Shown: positions 7,973 through 16,913, counted from the stretch's first letter. The stretch is 64,000 nucleotides of DNA from Bog-793 sp963785415 (GCA_963785415.1 CAWAVB010000002.1:1-64000), one strand, 5' to 3'. A program made the numbers and translations. The notes: generated by a model not told the origin, from the letters alone.

Positions 7973-8985
7973 TTGCCGACCAGCGCGACGAGCTCGACGA
8001 GCCGGTGGGAGTAGCCCCACTCGTTGTCGTACCAGCCGAAGACCTTGGCGAGGGTCTGGCCGTGCTCGAGCGGCAGCGTCATCGTGAGCGCCGAGTCGAA
8101 CGTGCACGATGCCGGCGAGCCGACGATGTCCGAGGAGACGATCGGGTCCTCGGTGTAGACGAGGACCTTGGCGAGTGGCCCGGACTTGGCGGCGGCGGCG
8201 AAGGCGGCGTTCACGGCCTTGGCATCGGTCGTGGCGTTGAGGACCCCCGTGAAGTCAGTGATCGACCCGACCGGGAGAGGCACGCGCAGCGCCGAGCCGT
8301 CGAGGCGGCCCTTCATGTTCGCCATGACGAGGTTCGTCGCCCGCGCCGCGCCGGTCGAGGTCGGCACGATGTTCACCGCCGCGGCCCGCGCCCGCCGCAG
8401 GTTGTCCCGGGCGAAGTCGAGGAGCTCCTGGTCGTTCGTGTAGGCGTGGATCGTCGTCATGAGGCCCTTTTCCACGCCGAAGGCGTCGTCGAGGACCTTC
8501 ATCATCGGCACGAAGCAGTTCGTCGTGCACGAGGCGTTCGAGATGACAAAGTCCTTTGCCGGGTCGAAGTCGCCCTCGTTCACGCCGATGACGAAGCTCG
8601 CGTCGGCGTCGGCCGAGGGCGCGGAGATGACGACCCGCTTCGCCCCGCCGGCGAGGTGCGCCGCCGCGGCGTCGCGCTTGGTAAAGCGCCCGGTCGACTC
8701 GACGACGACCTCGACGCCGAGCTCACCCCAGCGCAGCGCCGCCGGGTCGCGCTCGGCGAAGACCTTGATCACGTGGGAGTCGACGACGAGGTCGGAGCCC
8801 TTCACCTCGACCGTTCCCGGGTAGCGCCGGTACGTCGAGTCGTAGCGGAGCAGGTGGGCGTTCACCTCCGGGCTGAGAAGGTCGTTTACCGCGACGATCT
8901 CGATGTCCGCGCTCGATTCACGCGCCGCGCGCAGGAAATTGCGCCCGATCCGACCGAACCCGTTGATCCCGACCCGTACCGTCAT
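7969..8985 (-). CDS. gap: Type I glyceraldehyde-3-phosphate dehydrogenase
   Basis: This 338-aa enzyme oxidatively phosphorylates glyceraldehyde 3-phosphate. The Rossmann motif GINGFGRIGR is at residues 6-15. The catalytic Cys lies in SNASCTTNCFVPM, and the partner His in TTIHAYTND. The C-terminal WYDNEWGYSHRLVEL is the standard GapA ending. It starts with ATG and heads the gap-pgk-tpiA cluster. A perfect 20-bp palindrome lies 25-45 bp upstream. Confidence 0.97.
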   Translation of the reverse strand: MTVRVGINGFGRIGRNFLRAARESSADIEIVAVNDLLSPEVNAHLLRYDSTYRRYPGTVEVKGSDLVVDSHVIKVFAERDPAALRWGELGVEVVVESTGRFTKRDAAAAHLAGGAKRVVISAPSADADASFVIGVNEGDFDPAKDFVISNASCTTNCFVPMMKVLDDAFGVEKGLMTTIHAYTNDQELLDFARDNLRRARAAAVNIVPTSTGAARATNLVMANMKGRLDGSALRVPLPVGSITDFTGVLNATTDAKAVNAAFAAAAKSGPLAKVLVYTEDPIVSSDIVGSPASCTFDSALTMTLPLEHGQTLAKVFGWYDNEWGYSHRLVELVALVGK

Positions 8986-9010
8986 GTCGCTGCTCCCGCT
9001 TTCGAAGTCC

Positions 9011-9030
9011 CCCGGTGGCGCGCCACCGGG
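9011..9030. promoter_or_regulatory. Perfect 20-bp palindrome in the gap leader
   Basis: CCCGGTGGCG is followed directly by its inverse CGCCACCGGG. It ends 25 bp before the gap start codon. It could be an operator for a dimeric regulator or, with almost no loop, a cruciform-type element. No assignment to a known regulator is possible from the sequence. Confidence 0.45.
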
Positions 9031-9140
9031 ACGTGGTGGAACTGTCTTTGTGGCCGAGGCAGATTCATCCGACCCGAGGATCGCCACCCCGGGGCCACAC
9101 CCAAAGCCTATCTGGCCCGCAAACCCGGCGGGGAGACCCG

Positions 9141-9155
9141 CCGGCGCTACGCCGG
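9141..9155 (-). terminator. Possible terminator hairpin after rapZ
   Basis: CCGGCG-CTA-CGCCGG forms a GC-rich stem 20 bp downstream of the rapZ stop on the minus strand. There is no T-run, so this is a weak intrinsic terminator call. Confidence 0.3.
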
Positions 9156-9175
9156 AGCCCTGCGGTTTCCGGTAG

Positions 9176-10030
9176 CTACCGGTCGACGTCCCGGTGGTGG
9201 ACCGAGGGAGAAAAGCCCTGGGCGCGCAGGCGGCGGGCGAGCTCCTCGGCGAGCACGACCGAGCGGTGCCTCCCGCCGGTACAGCCGATGGCGATCGACA
9301 CGTATGACTTCCCCTCCCGGGAGAAAAAGGGCAGGAGGAACGTGACGAGGTCGTCGATGCGCGCCAGGAACTCGACCGCCTCGGGCGAGGACATGACGTA
9401 GTCGCGCACGTCGTCGTCGAGACCGCTGTGCGGGCGCAACGCGTCGACCCAGTGCGGGTTCGGCAGGAACCGCGCGTCGAAGACGAGGTCGGCCTCGAGC
9501 GGCAGGCCGTTCTTGAAGCCGAACGAGACAATCGAGGTCTCCAGCTGGCCGATCGTCTCCCGCACGGCGAACAGTTCAACGAGACGCGCCCGCAGCTCGT
9601 GGACGTTCGTCTCTGACGTGTCGATGACGACGTCGGCCCCGGCGAGGAGCGGCTCGAGGAGCGCGCGCTCGGACTGGATCGCCTCGGCGACGCCCTCGGC
9701 CTCGACGGGGTGACGCCGGCGGGTGCCGGAGAACCGCCGGACAAGGACCTCGTCGGAGGCCTCGAGGTAGAGGACGCGCACCCGGGCGCCCGAAGCGCGC
9801 AGGTCCTCGATCGCCGGGACGATCTCGGCGATGGACTCCGTCCCTCCCCGGCCGACGACGAAGCAGAACCGGTCGAGGTCGTTGCCCTGGAGCGCGGCGA
9901 GCTCGGCGACCTTGCCGACCAAGGCGGGGGGGAGGTTGTCGATGACGAACCAGCCGAAGTCCTCGAGCGCCGCGGCCGCGGTCGACCGTCCCGCCCCCGA
10001 CATCCCGGCAACGATCAGGTACTCGGCCAC
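9176..10030 (-). CDS. rapZ: RNase adapter/nucleotide-binding protein RapZ (YvcJ family)
   Basis: This 284-aa P-loop protein has a Walker A motif near the start (VAGMSGAGRSTAAAALEDFGW), followed by the family signature FVIDNLPPALV. In the C-terminal half come FGFKNGLPLEADLVFDARFLPNPHW and IGCTGGRHRSVVLAEELA, the diagnostic RapZ/YvcJ C-terminal motifs. In enterobacteria RapZ controls glucosamine-6-phosphate synthase through sRNA processing; the actinobacterial role is not settled. In many Gram-positives the gene sits between uvrC and yvcK-whiA. Here neither yvcK nor whiA follows; gap does. Start chosen: GTG 10030. Confidence 0.92.
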   Translation of the reverse strand: MAEYLIVAGMSGAGRSTAAAALEDFGWFVIDNLPPALVGKVAELAALQGNDLDRFCFVVGRGGTESIAEIVPAIEDLRASGARVRVLYLEASDEVLVRRFSGTRRRHPVEAEGVAEAIQSERALLEPLLAGADVVIDTSETNVHELRARLVELFAVRETIGQLETSIVSFGFKNGLPLEADLVFDARFLPNPHWVDALRPHSGLDDDVRDYVMSSPEAVEFLARIDDLVTFLLPFFSREGKSYVSIAIGCTGGRHRSVVLAEELARRLRAQGFSPSVHHRDVDR

Positions 10031-10094
10031 GGCCCCCTCGACCTCCCCCGTGATTCTTTCATCCCGCGGGGCGTCGACCTCGGAATACGGAGCC

Positions 10095-10889
10095 TCACGC
10101 CCGGTGCCGGGGCCGGTGCTCGAAGCGCATCGCGCAAAGGCGCGGGATCTTCGACTCGAAGTCGGCGTCGACCGACTCGGCGAGCAGTTCCATCCGCGGC
10201 GACGGTTCCTCGAGGCGGACGAGGACGAGGTCCCGCTCGGCGAGCGGGTTGATGTAGCGCGAGAGCGGCCGGTGGCTGAAGGTGAGCGAGACCGTCGGGT
10301 CGACCTCCTCGACGTCCCACTGCTCGGCGAGATACGGCCCCATCCGCCAGTAGACCTCGTTGAGGATCTGGTCGTCGACGAAGCCGCTCCCCGGGCCCTG
10401 GAAGGCCGGGTGGTTGACGACGAGGACGAAGGCGCCCCCGGGGGCGAGCACGCGGGCCACCTCGGCGAGCAGCGCGTCGGCGTCGGCGACGTGCTCGATG
10501 ACGAGGCAGCAGAACGCCGCGTCGACCGAACCCGTCGCGATCGGCAGGTTCTCACCCTCGGCCTGGACGTAGGTGATGGCGAGTTCCGGTTCCGCCGCGT
10601 CGAGGGCGTTTCGGAGCTGGAGGAGCGCGGGGTCGACGCCGATCACCCGGCAACCGGTCGCCGCGGCGACGGCCCGGGCGACCTGGCCCTCGCCACAGCC
10701 GATGTCGACGGCGACCCGGCAGCCGCCGAGCTGCGCGACGACGAGCGGGATGATCTCGATCTCGTACTCGCGGTCGGCTCCCCCGGTGAACGTCGTCTTC
10801 CACCAGTCGGCGTGCTCGTCCCAGCTCTCGGCGAACGGCGGCGGACCGGTCCCTTGCGCGTGGGGCTTGTTGTGGGCGGACTGCGTCAT
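10095..10889 (-). CDS. Class I SAM-dependent methyltransferase
   Basis: This protein of about 264 aa (start ATG 10889) has the Rossmann-type SAM motif I VAVDIGCGEGQVARAVA, motif II/III VIGVDPALLQLRNA, and the post-motif segment ENLPIATGSVDAAFCCLVIEHVADADALL, followed by VARVLAPGGAFVLVVNHPAF. These match Methyltransf_11 proteins. The substrate is unknown. Its start overlaps the uvrC stop by 4 bp (ATGA), and it is inserted between uvrC and rapZ, which are usually adjacent. Confidence 0.85.
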   Translation of the reverse strand: MTQSAHNKPHAQGTGPPPFAESWDEHADWWKTTFTGGADREYEIEIIPLVVAQLGGCRVAVDIGCGEGQVARAVAAATGCRVIGVDPALLQLRNALDAAEPELAITYVQAEGENLPIATGSVDAAFCCLVIEHVADADALLAEVARVLAPGGAFVLVVNHPAFQGPGSGFVDDQILNEVYWRMGPYLAEQWDVEEVDPTVSLTFSHRPLSRYINPLAERDLVLVRLEEPSPRMELLAESVDADFESKIPRLCAMRFEHRPRHRA

Positions 10890-12793
10890 ACCGCGACCGA
10901 TGGTGCGCGCCTCGCCGGGGTGGCGGCCATGCGGGCGCCGCCTGGGTGGAGCTTCGCGAAGACCGCTGTGGCGACGTCGTCCGGCAGCCACGAGACGCTG
11001 CGGAGATCCTCGGTGCTCGCGGCCCGAAGCGCGCGGAGCGAACCGAACTCGGCGATGAGCCGGCGGCGCCGCGTCGCCCCGAGACCGCGCACGCCCTCCA
11101 AGGGATCGGGACGGAGCCGACGGGCGCGCAGCTCGCGGTGGTAGGAGATCGCGAAGCGGTGCGCCTCGTCGCGGATCTCCTGGAGGAGGTAAATGGCTTC
11201 CGAGTCCCGGGGGATCCGCACCGGGTCGGGCGAGTACGGCACGAAGACCTCCTCGAACTGCTTGGCGAGCGCCGCCACGGCGATCCTTTTCTCAAGCCCG
11301 AGGGCGGCGAGCACCCGCACCCCCACGCCGAGCTGGCCTTTGCCCCCGTCGAGGAGGAGCAGCTGCGGCGGGTAGGCGAACCGCCGGCGGCGGGTCGAAG
11401 CCTCGTCCTCGGCAGCCGCGGGCTCGGCGAGCCGCCGGAGCCGCCGGGTGAGGACCTCCTCCATCGCCCCGTAGTCGTCGTTACCGGCCACGCCCGTCAC
11501 CTTGAAACGCCGGTAGTCGCTGCGCTTGGTGAGCCCGTCCTCCATCACGACCATCGAGCCGACGTAGTCGCTCCCCTGAAGGTGGCTCATGTCGTAGCAC
11601 TCGATGCGGAGCGGCGCCTCGGCGAGCCCGAGGTGGCGCTGGAGTTCCTCGAGGGCGCGGGCCCGGGCCGCGAGGTCGGTCGCCCGCCGGGTGCGGTGCC
11701 GGACGAGCTGCTCGGCGGCGTTCTTCTCGGCGACGCCGACCAGCGCTCGCTTGTGACCGCGCCGCGGGACTCTGATGGCGACCGCCGCGCCCCGCCGCCC
11801 CGAGAGCCAGGCCGCATACGCCTCGGCCTCGGCGGGGATCGTCGGCACGAGGACCTCGCGGGGCACGCCGAGCGGCGTCTCGGCGTAGTGCTGGCCGAGC
11901 GCCCGGGCGACGAGGTCGGCCGGCCCCAGGTCCTCGACCTTTTCGAGGACGAAGCCCTGCCGTCCCACGACGCGGCCGTGGCGGACGTGGAGGACCTGCA
12001 CCGCGGCGTCGAGCTCGGATTCGGCGATCCCCATCACGTCGAAGTCCTCGTCGACCGCGCCGACGACGTCCTGGTGCTCACCGGCGAGACGCGCCGACTC
12101 GAGCTGATCCCGGAACCGCGCCGCCTTCTCGTACTCCTCGGCCGCGGCGGCGCGCTTCATGCCCGCCTCGAGCCGGGCGACGACGGCCTTCGTGTCTCCG
12201 TCGAGGAAACGGGACAGCTCCTCGACGTGGCTCTTGTACTCCTCCGCCGTCACCGCCCCGACGCAGGGGCCCGAGCAGCGCTCGATGTGGTAGAGCAGGC
12301 ACGGCCGCCCCAGCCGCTCGTGACGGGCAAATTTCGTGTTCGTGCACGTCCGCACCGGGAAGGACCGCACGAGCATGTCGAGCATCTCCCGCAGCGCGTA
12401 GGCCTGGGCGTAGGGGCCGAAGTACCGGGTGCCCTTGCGCTTCGTGCCCCGCATGATCGCCGCGCGCGGCCAGGTCTCGTCGGTCGTCACGGCGATGAAC
12501 GGGTAGCTCTTGTCGTCGACGAGCCGGACGTTGAAATGCGGCCGGTGCTCCTTGATCAGGCTGTACTCCAGCATGATCGCCTCGACCTCGGAGCGCACCT
12601 GGATCCACTCGACCGAGCGCGCCCGCTCGAGCATCTGCTGGGTGCGGGGGTGGAGCTGGGTCGGATCGCCGAAGTAGCTCGACAGGCGTTGCTTCAGCGA
12701 GAGCGCCTTGCCGACGTAGATCACGCGCCCGTCGGCGTCCTTGAACTGGTACGAGCCGGGCGCGTCCGGGACGGCTTTCGGGCGTTCGAGCAC
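10886..12793 (-). CDS. uvrC: Excinuclease ABC subunit C
   Basis: This protein of about 635 aa makes both incisions in nucleotide-excision repair. The N-terminal GIY-YIG domain is seen as GSYQFKDADGRVIYVGKA. The Cys cluster CLLYHIERCSGPCVG follows, then the UVR motif (LEAGMKRAAAAEEYEKAARFRDQLE). The RNase H-like nuclease domain contains IECYDMSHLQGSDYVGSMVVMEDG and LLLDGGKGQLGV. The C-terminal helix-hairpin-helix is GVRGLGATRRRRLIAEFGS. Start chosen: GTG 12793, because a TAGCCT -10-like box lies 8 nt upstream, which fits a leaderless transcript. Confidence 0.95.
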   Translation of the reverse strand: MLERPKAVPDAPGSYQFKDADGRVIYVGKALSLKQRLSSYFGDPTQLHPRTQQMLERARSVEWIQVRSEVEAIMLEYSLIKEHRPHFNVRLVDDKSYPFIAVTTDETWPRAAIMRGTKRKGTRYFGPYAQAYALREMLDMLVRSFPVRTCTNTKFARHERLGRPCLLYHIERCSGPCVGAVTAEEYKSHVEELSRFLDGDTKAVVARLEAGMKRAAAAEEYEKAARFRDQLESARLAGEHQDVVGAVDEDFDVMGIAESELDAAVQVLHVRHGRVVGRQGFVLEKVEDLGPADLVARALGQHYAETPLGVPREVLVPTIPAEAEAYAAWLSGRRGAAVAIRVPRRGHKRALVGVAEKNAAEQLVRHRTRRATDLAARARALEELQRHLGLAEAPLRIECYDMSHLQGSDYVGSMVVMEDGLTKRSDYRRFKVTGVAGNDDYGAMEEVLTRRLRRLAEPAAAEDEASTRRRRFAYPPQLLLLDGGKGQLGVGVRVLAALGLEKRIAVAALAKQFEEVFVPYSPDPVRIPRDSEAIYLLQEIRDEAHRFAISYHRELRARRLRPDPLEGVRGLGATRRRRLIAEFGSLRALRAASTEDLRSVSWLPDDVATAVFAKLHPGGARMAATPARRAPSVAV

Positions 12794-12801
12794 TAACCTG
12801 G

Positions 12802-12807
12802 AGGCTA
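12802..12807 (-). promoter_or_regulatory. Leaderless -10 box of uvrC (TAGCCT)
   Basis: On the minus strand TAGCCT is followed by 8 nt and then the GTG start of uvrC. This spacing places transcription start at or next to the start codon. No Shine-Dalgarno sequence is present. Confidence 0.5.
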
Positions 12808-12915
12808 CGCCGGCCTGGTACCCCGGCGGACAGAGCTCCGTGGCCGACACACCCGCGGACGGGCGACCAGGCTGTCCCCGCCGGCCGCAACGGAGCGAGA
12901 ACCGAAGCGAGGGAG

Positions 12916-14073
12916 ATGTTCCGCCTCCAGGCGCCGTTGCCGGACCGCTACACCCGGGCATCCGACGATGAGCTCGTCGCCATGATCGGCGCGGCCCGCG
13001 CCGCCCTCGGCGACCGGGTCGTCATCCTCGGCCACCACTACCAGCGCGACGAGGTGATGCGCTGGGCCGACGCCCGCGGCGACTCCTTCGGGCTCTCGCG
13101 CTTCGCCGCCAACCACCACCAGGCCGAGTTCGTCGTATTCTGCGGCGTCACGTTCATGGCCGAGGCGGCCGACATCCTCACCGCGCCCGACCAGCAGGTG
13201 CTCCTCCCGGACTTGAACGCCGGGTGCTCGATGGCAGACATGGCCGACCTCGAATCGGTGGAGACCGCCTGGTCCGAGCTCGGCGACGTCGTCGACCTCG
13301 ATTCGGTCGTCCCGGTCACCTACATGAACTCCTCCGCCGCCCTGAAGGCCTTCGTCGGACGGCACCGCGGGACGGTGTGCACGTCCGCCAATGCCGACAC
13401 CGCGGTGCGCTGGGCGCTCGGCGTCCCTTACGACGCGGCCCCCGGCCCCCGGCTCGCCGAGCACGTCATCGCCTCCGGGGGCAAGGTCCTCTTCTTCCCG
13501 GACCAGCACCTCGGCCGCAACACCGTCTACTCGCTCGGTTTCGCGCCCAAGGACGAGCGGGTCTGGGACCCGCGGCTCGCGATGGGCGGACTCAACGAGG
13601 CGGACTTGAAAGAAGCGACTTTCCTTTTGTGGAAGGGCCACTGCTCGGTGCACCAGCGCTTCAGCGTCGAGCACGTCGCCGCCTTCCGCGCCGCCCATCC
13701 CGGCGGCAAGGTCGTCGTCCACCCGGAGTGCGCCCACGAGGTGGCGGCGCTCGCGGACAAGGTCGGCTCGACCGACACGATCATCCACTACGTGGAGCGG
13801 GCCGCCCCCGGGACGGCGATCGGCATCGGGACCGAGATCCACCTCGTCCACCGGCTCGGCGTCGAGCACCCCGAACTCACGATCGTCTCGCTCGACCCGC
13901 TCGTCTGCCCGTGCTCGACGATGTACCGCATCGACCCGGCCCACCTCGCCTGGGTCCTCGAAGGCCTCGTCGAGGGCGAGGTGCGCAACCGCATCGTCGT
14001 CGACGAGGCGACGGCGGCCGACGCCCGAGTCGCCCTCAACCGGATGCTCGAGATCGGCGGCTCGAGCTTCTAG
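12916..14073 (+). CDS. nadA: Quinolinate synthase A
   Basis: This 385-aa [4Fe-4S] enzyme condenses iminoaspartate with dihydroxyacetone phosphate in NAD synthesis. The three cluster cysteines are visible in LNAGCSMADMA, VHPECAHEV and LVCPCSTMYRI. Substrate-binding motifs include ILGHHYQRDEV, VTYMNSSAALKAF and FFPDQHLGRNT. The start ATG has a GAGGGAG ribosome-binding site. It is divergent from uvrC with a 122-bp spacer. nadB and nadC are not in the window. Confidence 0.95.
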   Translation: MFRLQAPLPDRYTRASDDELVAMIGAARAALGDRVVILGHHYQRDEVMRWADARGDSFGLSRFAANHHQAEFVVFCGVTFMAEAADILTAPDQQVLLPDLNAGCSMADMADLESVETAWSELGDVVDLDSVVPVTYMNSSAALKAFVGRHRGTVCTSANADTAVRWALGVPYDAAPGPRLAEHVIASGGKVLFFPDQHLGRNTVYSLGFAPKDERVWDPRLAMGGLNEADLKEATFLLWKGHCSVHQRFSVEHVAAFRAAHPGGKVVVHPECAHEVAALADKVGSTDTIIHYVERAAPGTAIGIGTEIHLVHRLGVEHPELTIVSLDPLVCPCSTMYRIDPAHLAWVLEGLVEGEVRNRIVVDEATAADARVALNRMLEIGGSSF

Positions 14074-14226
14074 GTCCGCGGCTCCCGCAGCGCTGGCGTC
14101 TGCGCGGGTGTGCGCCCAGCCGCGAGACCAGAAAATTCCATTGGTGACCGTACGCGAACGCGGCTCCTCCGGGCTTTGTAGATGGTGGAGGGGTCTTTTG
14201 ACCCCACGAGCCCAGAGGTGGAATCG

Positions 14227-15405
14227 ATGTCAGACGAAGACGGAGGGCTGTCGCACCTTCTCGATCACCCCGGCGTCCCGGCCTCGGACGCGACGCTCCG
14301 CTCGATCGTCGCCCGGTCGCACCGCCGACGCGAGCGGCGGCTGAAGATCGCCACCGCCACGGTCCTCGTCGTCGCGCTCGCCGAGGCGAGCGCCGGAGCG
14401 ATCACCGCGACCTCGGGCGGGAAGGGGTCAGGATTCGTCAACGTCGCGGCCAGATCGGCCGCCTGGACGAGAAGCCACACAGCGCTGGGGGTCGCCCCGG
14501 CTGGGCTGAAGTGGTCGGTCGCCTCGAGTAGTGCCGCCGGCACGAACTCCTCCACGGCCAGAACGCTTCCGAGCGCGAAGGCGGCCATCCCGGCGACGTG
14601 CACCGCCGCCCGCTGCTCGGGGATCCTCCCGTACCTGGTCGCCCCGCTGCACCGGTTGTTCGTCCGAACGGCGGGCGATGTCACCGTCCGGGCGTTCACG
14701 GAATCGCTCGTCACGACGCAGGTGGTGCCGAGTCTCCCGAATGAGCCGGCCACAAGCCCGGGCAAGTCCGCCGTCGTGCCGGTTGTCTCCCCGGCCCTGA
14801 GAAGCACGCCGGTGCTCTCCACCGCGACTGGCGCGACCGGGGCGTCAGGAGCCAGTGGGGCGTCAGGAGCCAGCGGGGCGTCAGGAGCCAGCGGGGCGAC
14901 CGGCGCAAGTGGCACAACGGGGGCGAGCGGCGCAACCGGGACCACTCTCCCAACGATCTCCGCCTGCAGCGCGAGCGAGGAACTCGTCGTCGAGGTGTCG
15001 AACCCCGGGGCGGTCGGCGAGGTCACGGTTACCGGGCCGACCCCTGCTCCCTTGAACCCCACGCAGCCGTTCCAACTCGTCGACAGTGCCGTTGTCGGGG
15101 TCGCGGAGTCCTCGCCCATCGAGGTGATCTCGGTCTACGTCGGGTTGAACGCGAACAGCGTCCAGGCGAACTTCTCCGACGGTTCGTCGGATCAGATGAC
15201 CGTGACGGACGGCTGGGCTGTCCTCGTCGACGACGGCAGCTCGCCACTTCCGGCAACGCTCACAGCCTTCGACGGCTCCGGAAACAGCGTCGGCACCGCC
15301 ACCGTCTCGAGCGACAACGCCTTCGCAGAGCCCGAGGCCTGCGCCGTGCCCTTCACGGCGACCTCCGGTTCGACCGTCACGTCCCCGAAGCCCACGTCGA
15401 AGTGA
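14227..15405 (+). CDS. Membrane-anchored protein with collagen-like GAS/GAT repeats
   Basis: This protein of about 392 aa starts at ATG 14227, which has an AGGTGG ribosome-binding site. Residues 1-40 are charged and presumably cytoplasmic (RSIVARSHRRRERRLK). One membrane helix follows (IATATVLVVALAEASAGAI), then an extracellular region. Residues about 205-240 are a Gly-Ala-Ser/Thr repeat encoded partly by three perfect 18-bp units (14,839-14,892). A beta-rich C-terminal domain follows (VEVSNPGAVGEVTVTG). The topology (short cytoplasmic N-terminus, one TM, exposed domain) and the ECF sigma gene 20 bp downstream suggest an anti-sigma or surface-sensor role. This is an inference; no known anti-sigma motif is seen. 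Confidence 0.7.
   Translation: MSDEDGGLSHLLDHPGVPASDATLRSIVARSHRRRERRLKIATATVLVVALAEASAGAITATSGGKGSGFVNVAARSAAWTRSHTALGVAPAGLKWSVASSSAAGTNSSTARTLPSAKAAIPATCTAARCSGILPYLVAPLHRLFVRTAGDVTVRAFTESLVTTQVVPSLPNEPATSPGKSAVVPVVSPALRSTPVLSTATGATGASGASGASGASGASGASGATGASGTTGASGATGTTLPTISACSASEELVVEVSNPGAVGEVTVTGPTPAPLNPTQPFQLVDSAVVGVAESSPIEVISVYVGLNANSVQANFSDGSSDQMTVTDGWAVLVDDGSSPLPATLTAFDGSGNSVGTATVSSDNAFAEPEACAVPFTATSGSTVTSPKPTSK
14839..14892 (+). repeat. Three tandem 18-bp repeats (collagen-like coding)
   Basis: The unit GGGGCGTCAGGAGCCAGY occurs three times without spacers (14839, 14857, 14875) inside the membrane-anchored protein gene. It encodes GASGAS and is likely prone to slippage in steps of six residues. 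Confidence 0.8.
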
Positions 15406-15425
15406 TCGCCGCCGCCGGCTAGTAG

Positions 15426-16007
15426 ATGGGCCCGAACCGTGCTCAGCTGTCAGTCGTGGAGGCCGCCGCTACGACCGACAGCCAGGGTCATGACTCACCG
15501 GGCGCGGGCGCGCCGCGGGCGGTTTACGCCAGAAAGGCCGGCGGCATCGACGACGACTTCGTCGCGCTCTACAGGTTGCACTACCCGCGCCTCGTCCGCT
15601 CCCTCGAACTTGGCGGGGCCGACCCGGCGACCGCCGAGGACACTGCCCAGGAGGCGTTCGCGCGCACGCTCGGGCACTGGCGCCGCGTCCGACTCGGCAC
15701 GAACCCGGCGGGCTACGTCTACCGGGTCGCCTTCCGCCTCCTCACGCGGATTCGCCATGGGAATCTCCCCCTCGAGGACGATGTGCCGTCGCCGGACATC
15801 GCGGCCGAGGCAACGCTCGCAGTGGGGATCGAGCGCGCGTTGCGGGCGATGCCGACGGCACGACGCCGATGCGCCGTGCTCTGTCTCGTCGTCGGCGTGA
15901 CGACGAAGGACGCGGCCCGGACTCTCCGGATCGCGGAATCGACGGTACGCAAACAGATCGAACTGGCGCGGAGTGATCTCCGTCTGTCGCTCGGCGAGCA
16001 TCTCTGA
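15426..16007 (+). CDS. ECF-type RNA polymerase sigma factor
   Basis: This 193-aa protein has sigma region 2 (DDFVALYRLHYPRLVRSLELGG, then TAEDTAQEAFARTLGHWRRV) and a region 4 helix-turn-helix (MPTARRRCAVLCLVVGVTTKDAARTLRIAESTVRKQIELARSDL). It is slightly longer than a minimal ECF factor because of an unstructured N-terminus; the real start may be one of the downstream GTG codons (e.g. 15456). It lies 20 bp after the collagen-like membrane protein gene, so the two probably form a sigma/regulator unit. Confidence 0.82.
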   Translation: MGPNRAQLSVVEAAATTDSQGHDSPGAGAPRAVYARKAGGIDDDFVALYRLHYPRLVRSLELGGADPATAEDTAQEAFARTLGHWRRVRLGTNPAGYVYRVAFRLLTRIRHGNLPLEDDVPSPDIAAEATLAVGIERALRAMPTARRRCAVLCLVVGVTTKDAARTLRIAESTVRKQIELARSDLRLSLGEHL

Positions 16008-16157
16008 TTCGGTATCCGATCCAAGGGGCTTCGCCCGCTTTGCCAGAAGCCCACAAGCGAATTCGGAATGCACCGGTTGGTTCCATGTCGACCTGCCAAA
16101 TGGCGTCTCATCTGCGACTAGCCCGGTAAGGCGCTCCGCGGACGTGCCGATCCAAGC

Positions 16158-16163
16158 TACGTT
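16158..16163 (+). promoter_or_regulatory. Leaderless -10 box (TACGTT)
   Basis: TACGTT is followed by 6 nt and the GTG start at 16170. This spacing suggests a leaderless transcript for the secreted protein gene. Confidence 0.45.
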
Positions 16164-16169
16164 GGTCAG

Positions 16170-16913
16170 GTGAGATCCTTCGCCCGACCAAGCATCCCGT
16201 GCCTCGTTCGTGTGCTCGCGTTCGGAACCGGCGCACTCGTCGTCTCTGCCGCTCTCGGAGTGTCGGCATCCGCCACGGTCAACACGACAAGCTCTGTTCT
16301 CAAAGCCACGAAAGCGGCGATCGCCAAACAGTCGAGCGTCCACCTCGTGCTCCAGGTGAAGCCGAACTCGACATCGAGCACCGAGAAGGTGACCGGCGAT
16401 CTGGGGAAGAAGAACGGCGTCGAGTCCGTCTCGCTGGGCAAGTCAACCATCACGCTCAAGGTGAACTCCACCTTCGGCTACGTCGACGGGAACTCCTCTG
16501 GGCTGACCACGCTCTTCGGGCTGACCTCGGCACAGGCCAAGAAGTTGGGCAAGGACTGGATGTCCTTGAAGGCCGGCTCGACCGAGTACTCGAACTTCGA
16601 ATCCGGCCTCACGATCTCCTCGATCACGGGCGTGCTCCCCGCGGCCAAGGGAACGAAGCTGTCCACCGAGGTCGTCAAGGGGGCCAAGCTGTACGTCCTC
16701 AAGTGGACGACCGCAGCCACGAGCTCTACGCCGAAGTTGTCGGACACGCTGACCGTCTCGGCGGCAGGGGCGACCCTCCCGGTCGAGGTGACCATGACCG
16801 CCTCGGGCGGTGGCCTCGAGACGATCACGTTCTCCAAATGGGGCGAGCCTGTCGTCGTGAGTGCCCCGCCAGCCGGCTCGACGATCGCCTACTCCAAGAT
16901 CACGGCCAAGTAG
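16170..16913 (+). CDS. Secreted protein, possible LppX/LolA-like fold
   Basis: This 247-aa protein starts at GTG 16170. A signal peptide (VLAFGTGALVVSAALGVSASA) ends at about residue 35. The mature part is beta-rich and Ser/Thr-rich, with an N-terminal VLKATKAAIAKQSSVHLVLQV segment and a later TLPVEVTMTASGGGLETITFSKWGEPV. That layout resembles mycobacterial LppX/LprG-like lipid-binding proteins (inference). There is no lipobox Cys, so it is probably secreted rather than a lipoprotein. It stands alone between the sigma gene and the convergent uvrA. Confidence 0.6.
   Translation: MRSFARPSIPCLVRVLAFGTGALVVSAALGVSASATVNTTSSVLKATKAAIAKQSSVHLVLQVKPNSTSSTEKVTGDLGKKNGVESVSLGKSTITLKVNSTFGYVDGNSSGLTTLFGLTSAQAKKLGKDWMSLKAGSTEYSNFESGLTISSITGVLPAAKGTKLSTEVVKGAKLYVLKWTTAATSSTPKLSDTLTVSAAGATLPVEVTMTASGGGLETITFSKWGEPVVVSAPPAGSTIAYSKITAK

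Noticed and set aside
14839..14892. Short tandem repeats as a possible CRISPR
   Set aside because: There are no spacers, the period is 18 bp, and the repeats are in frame in a collagen-like coding region.
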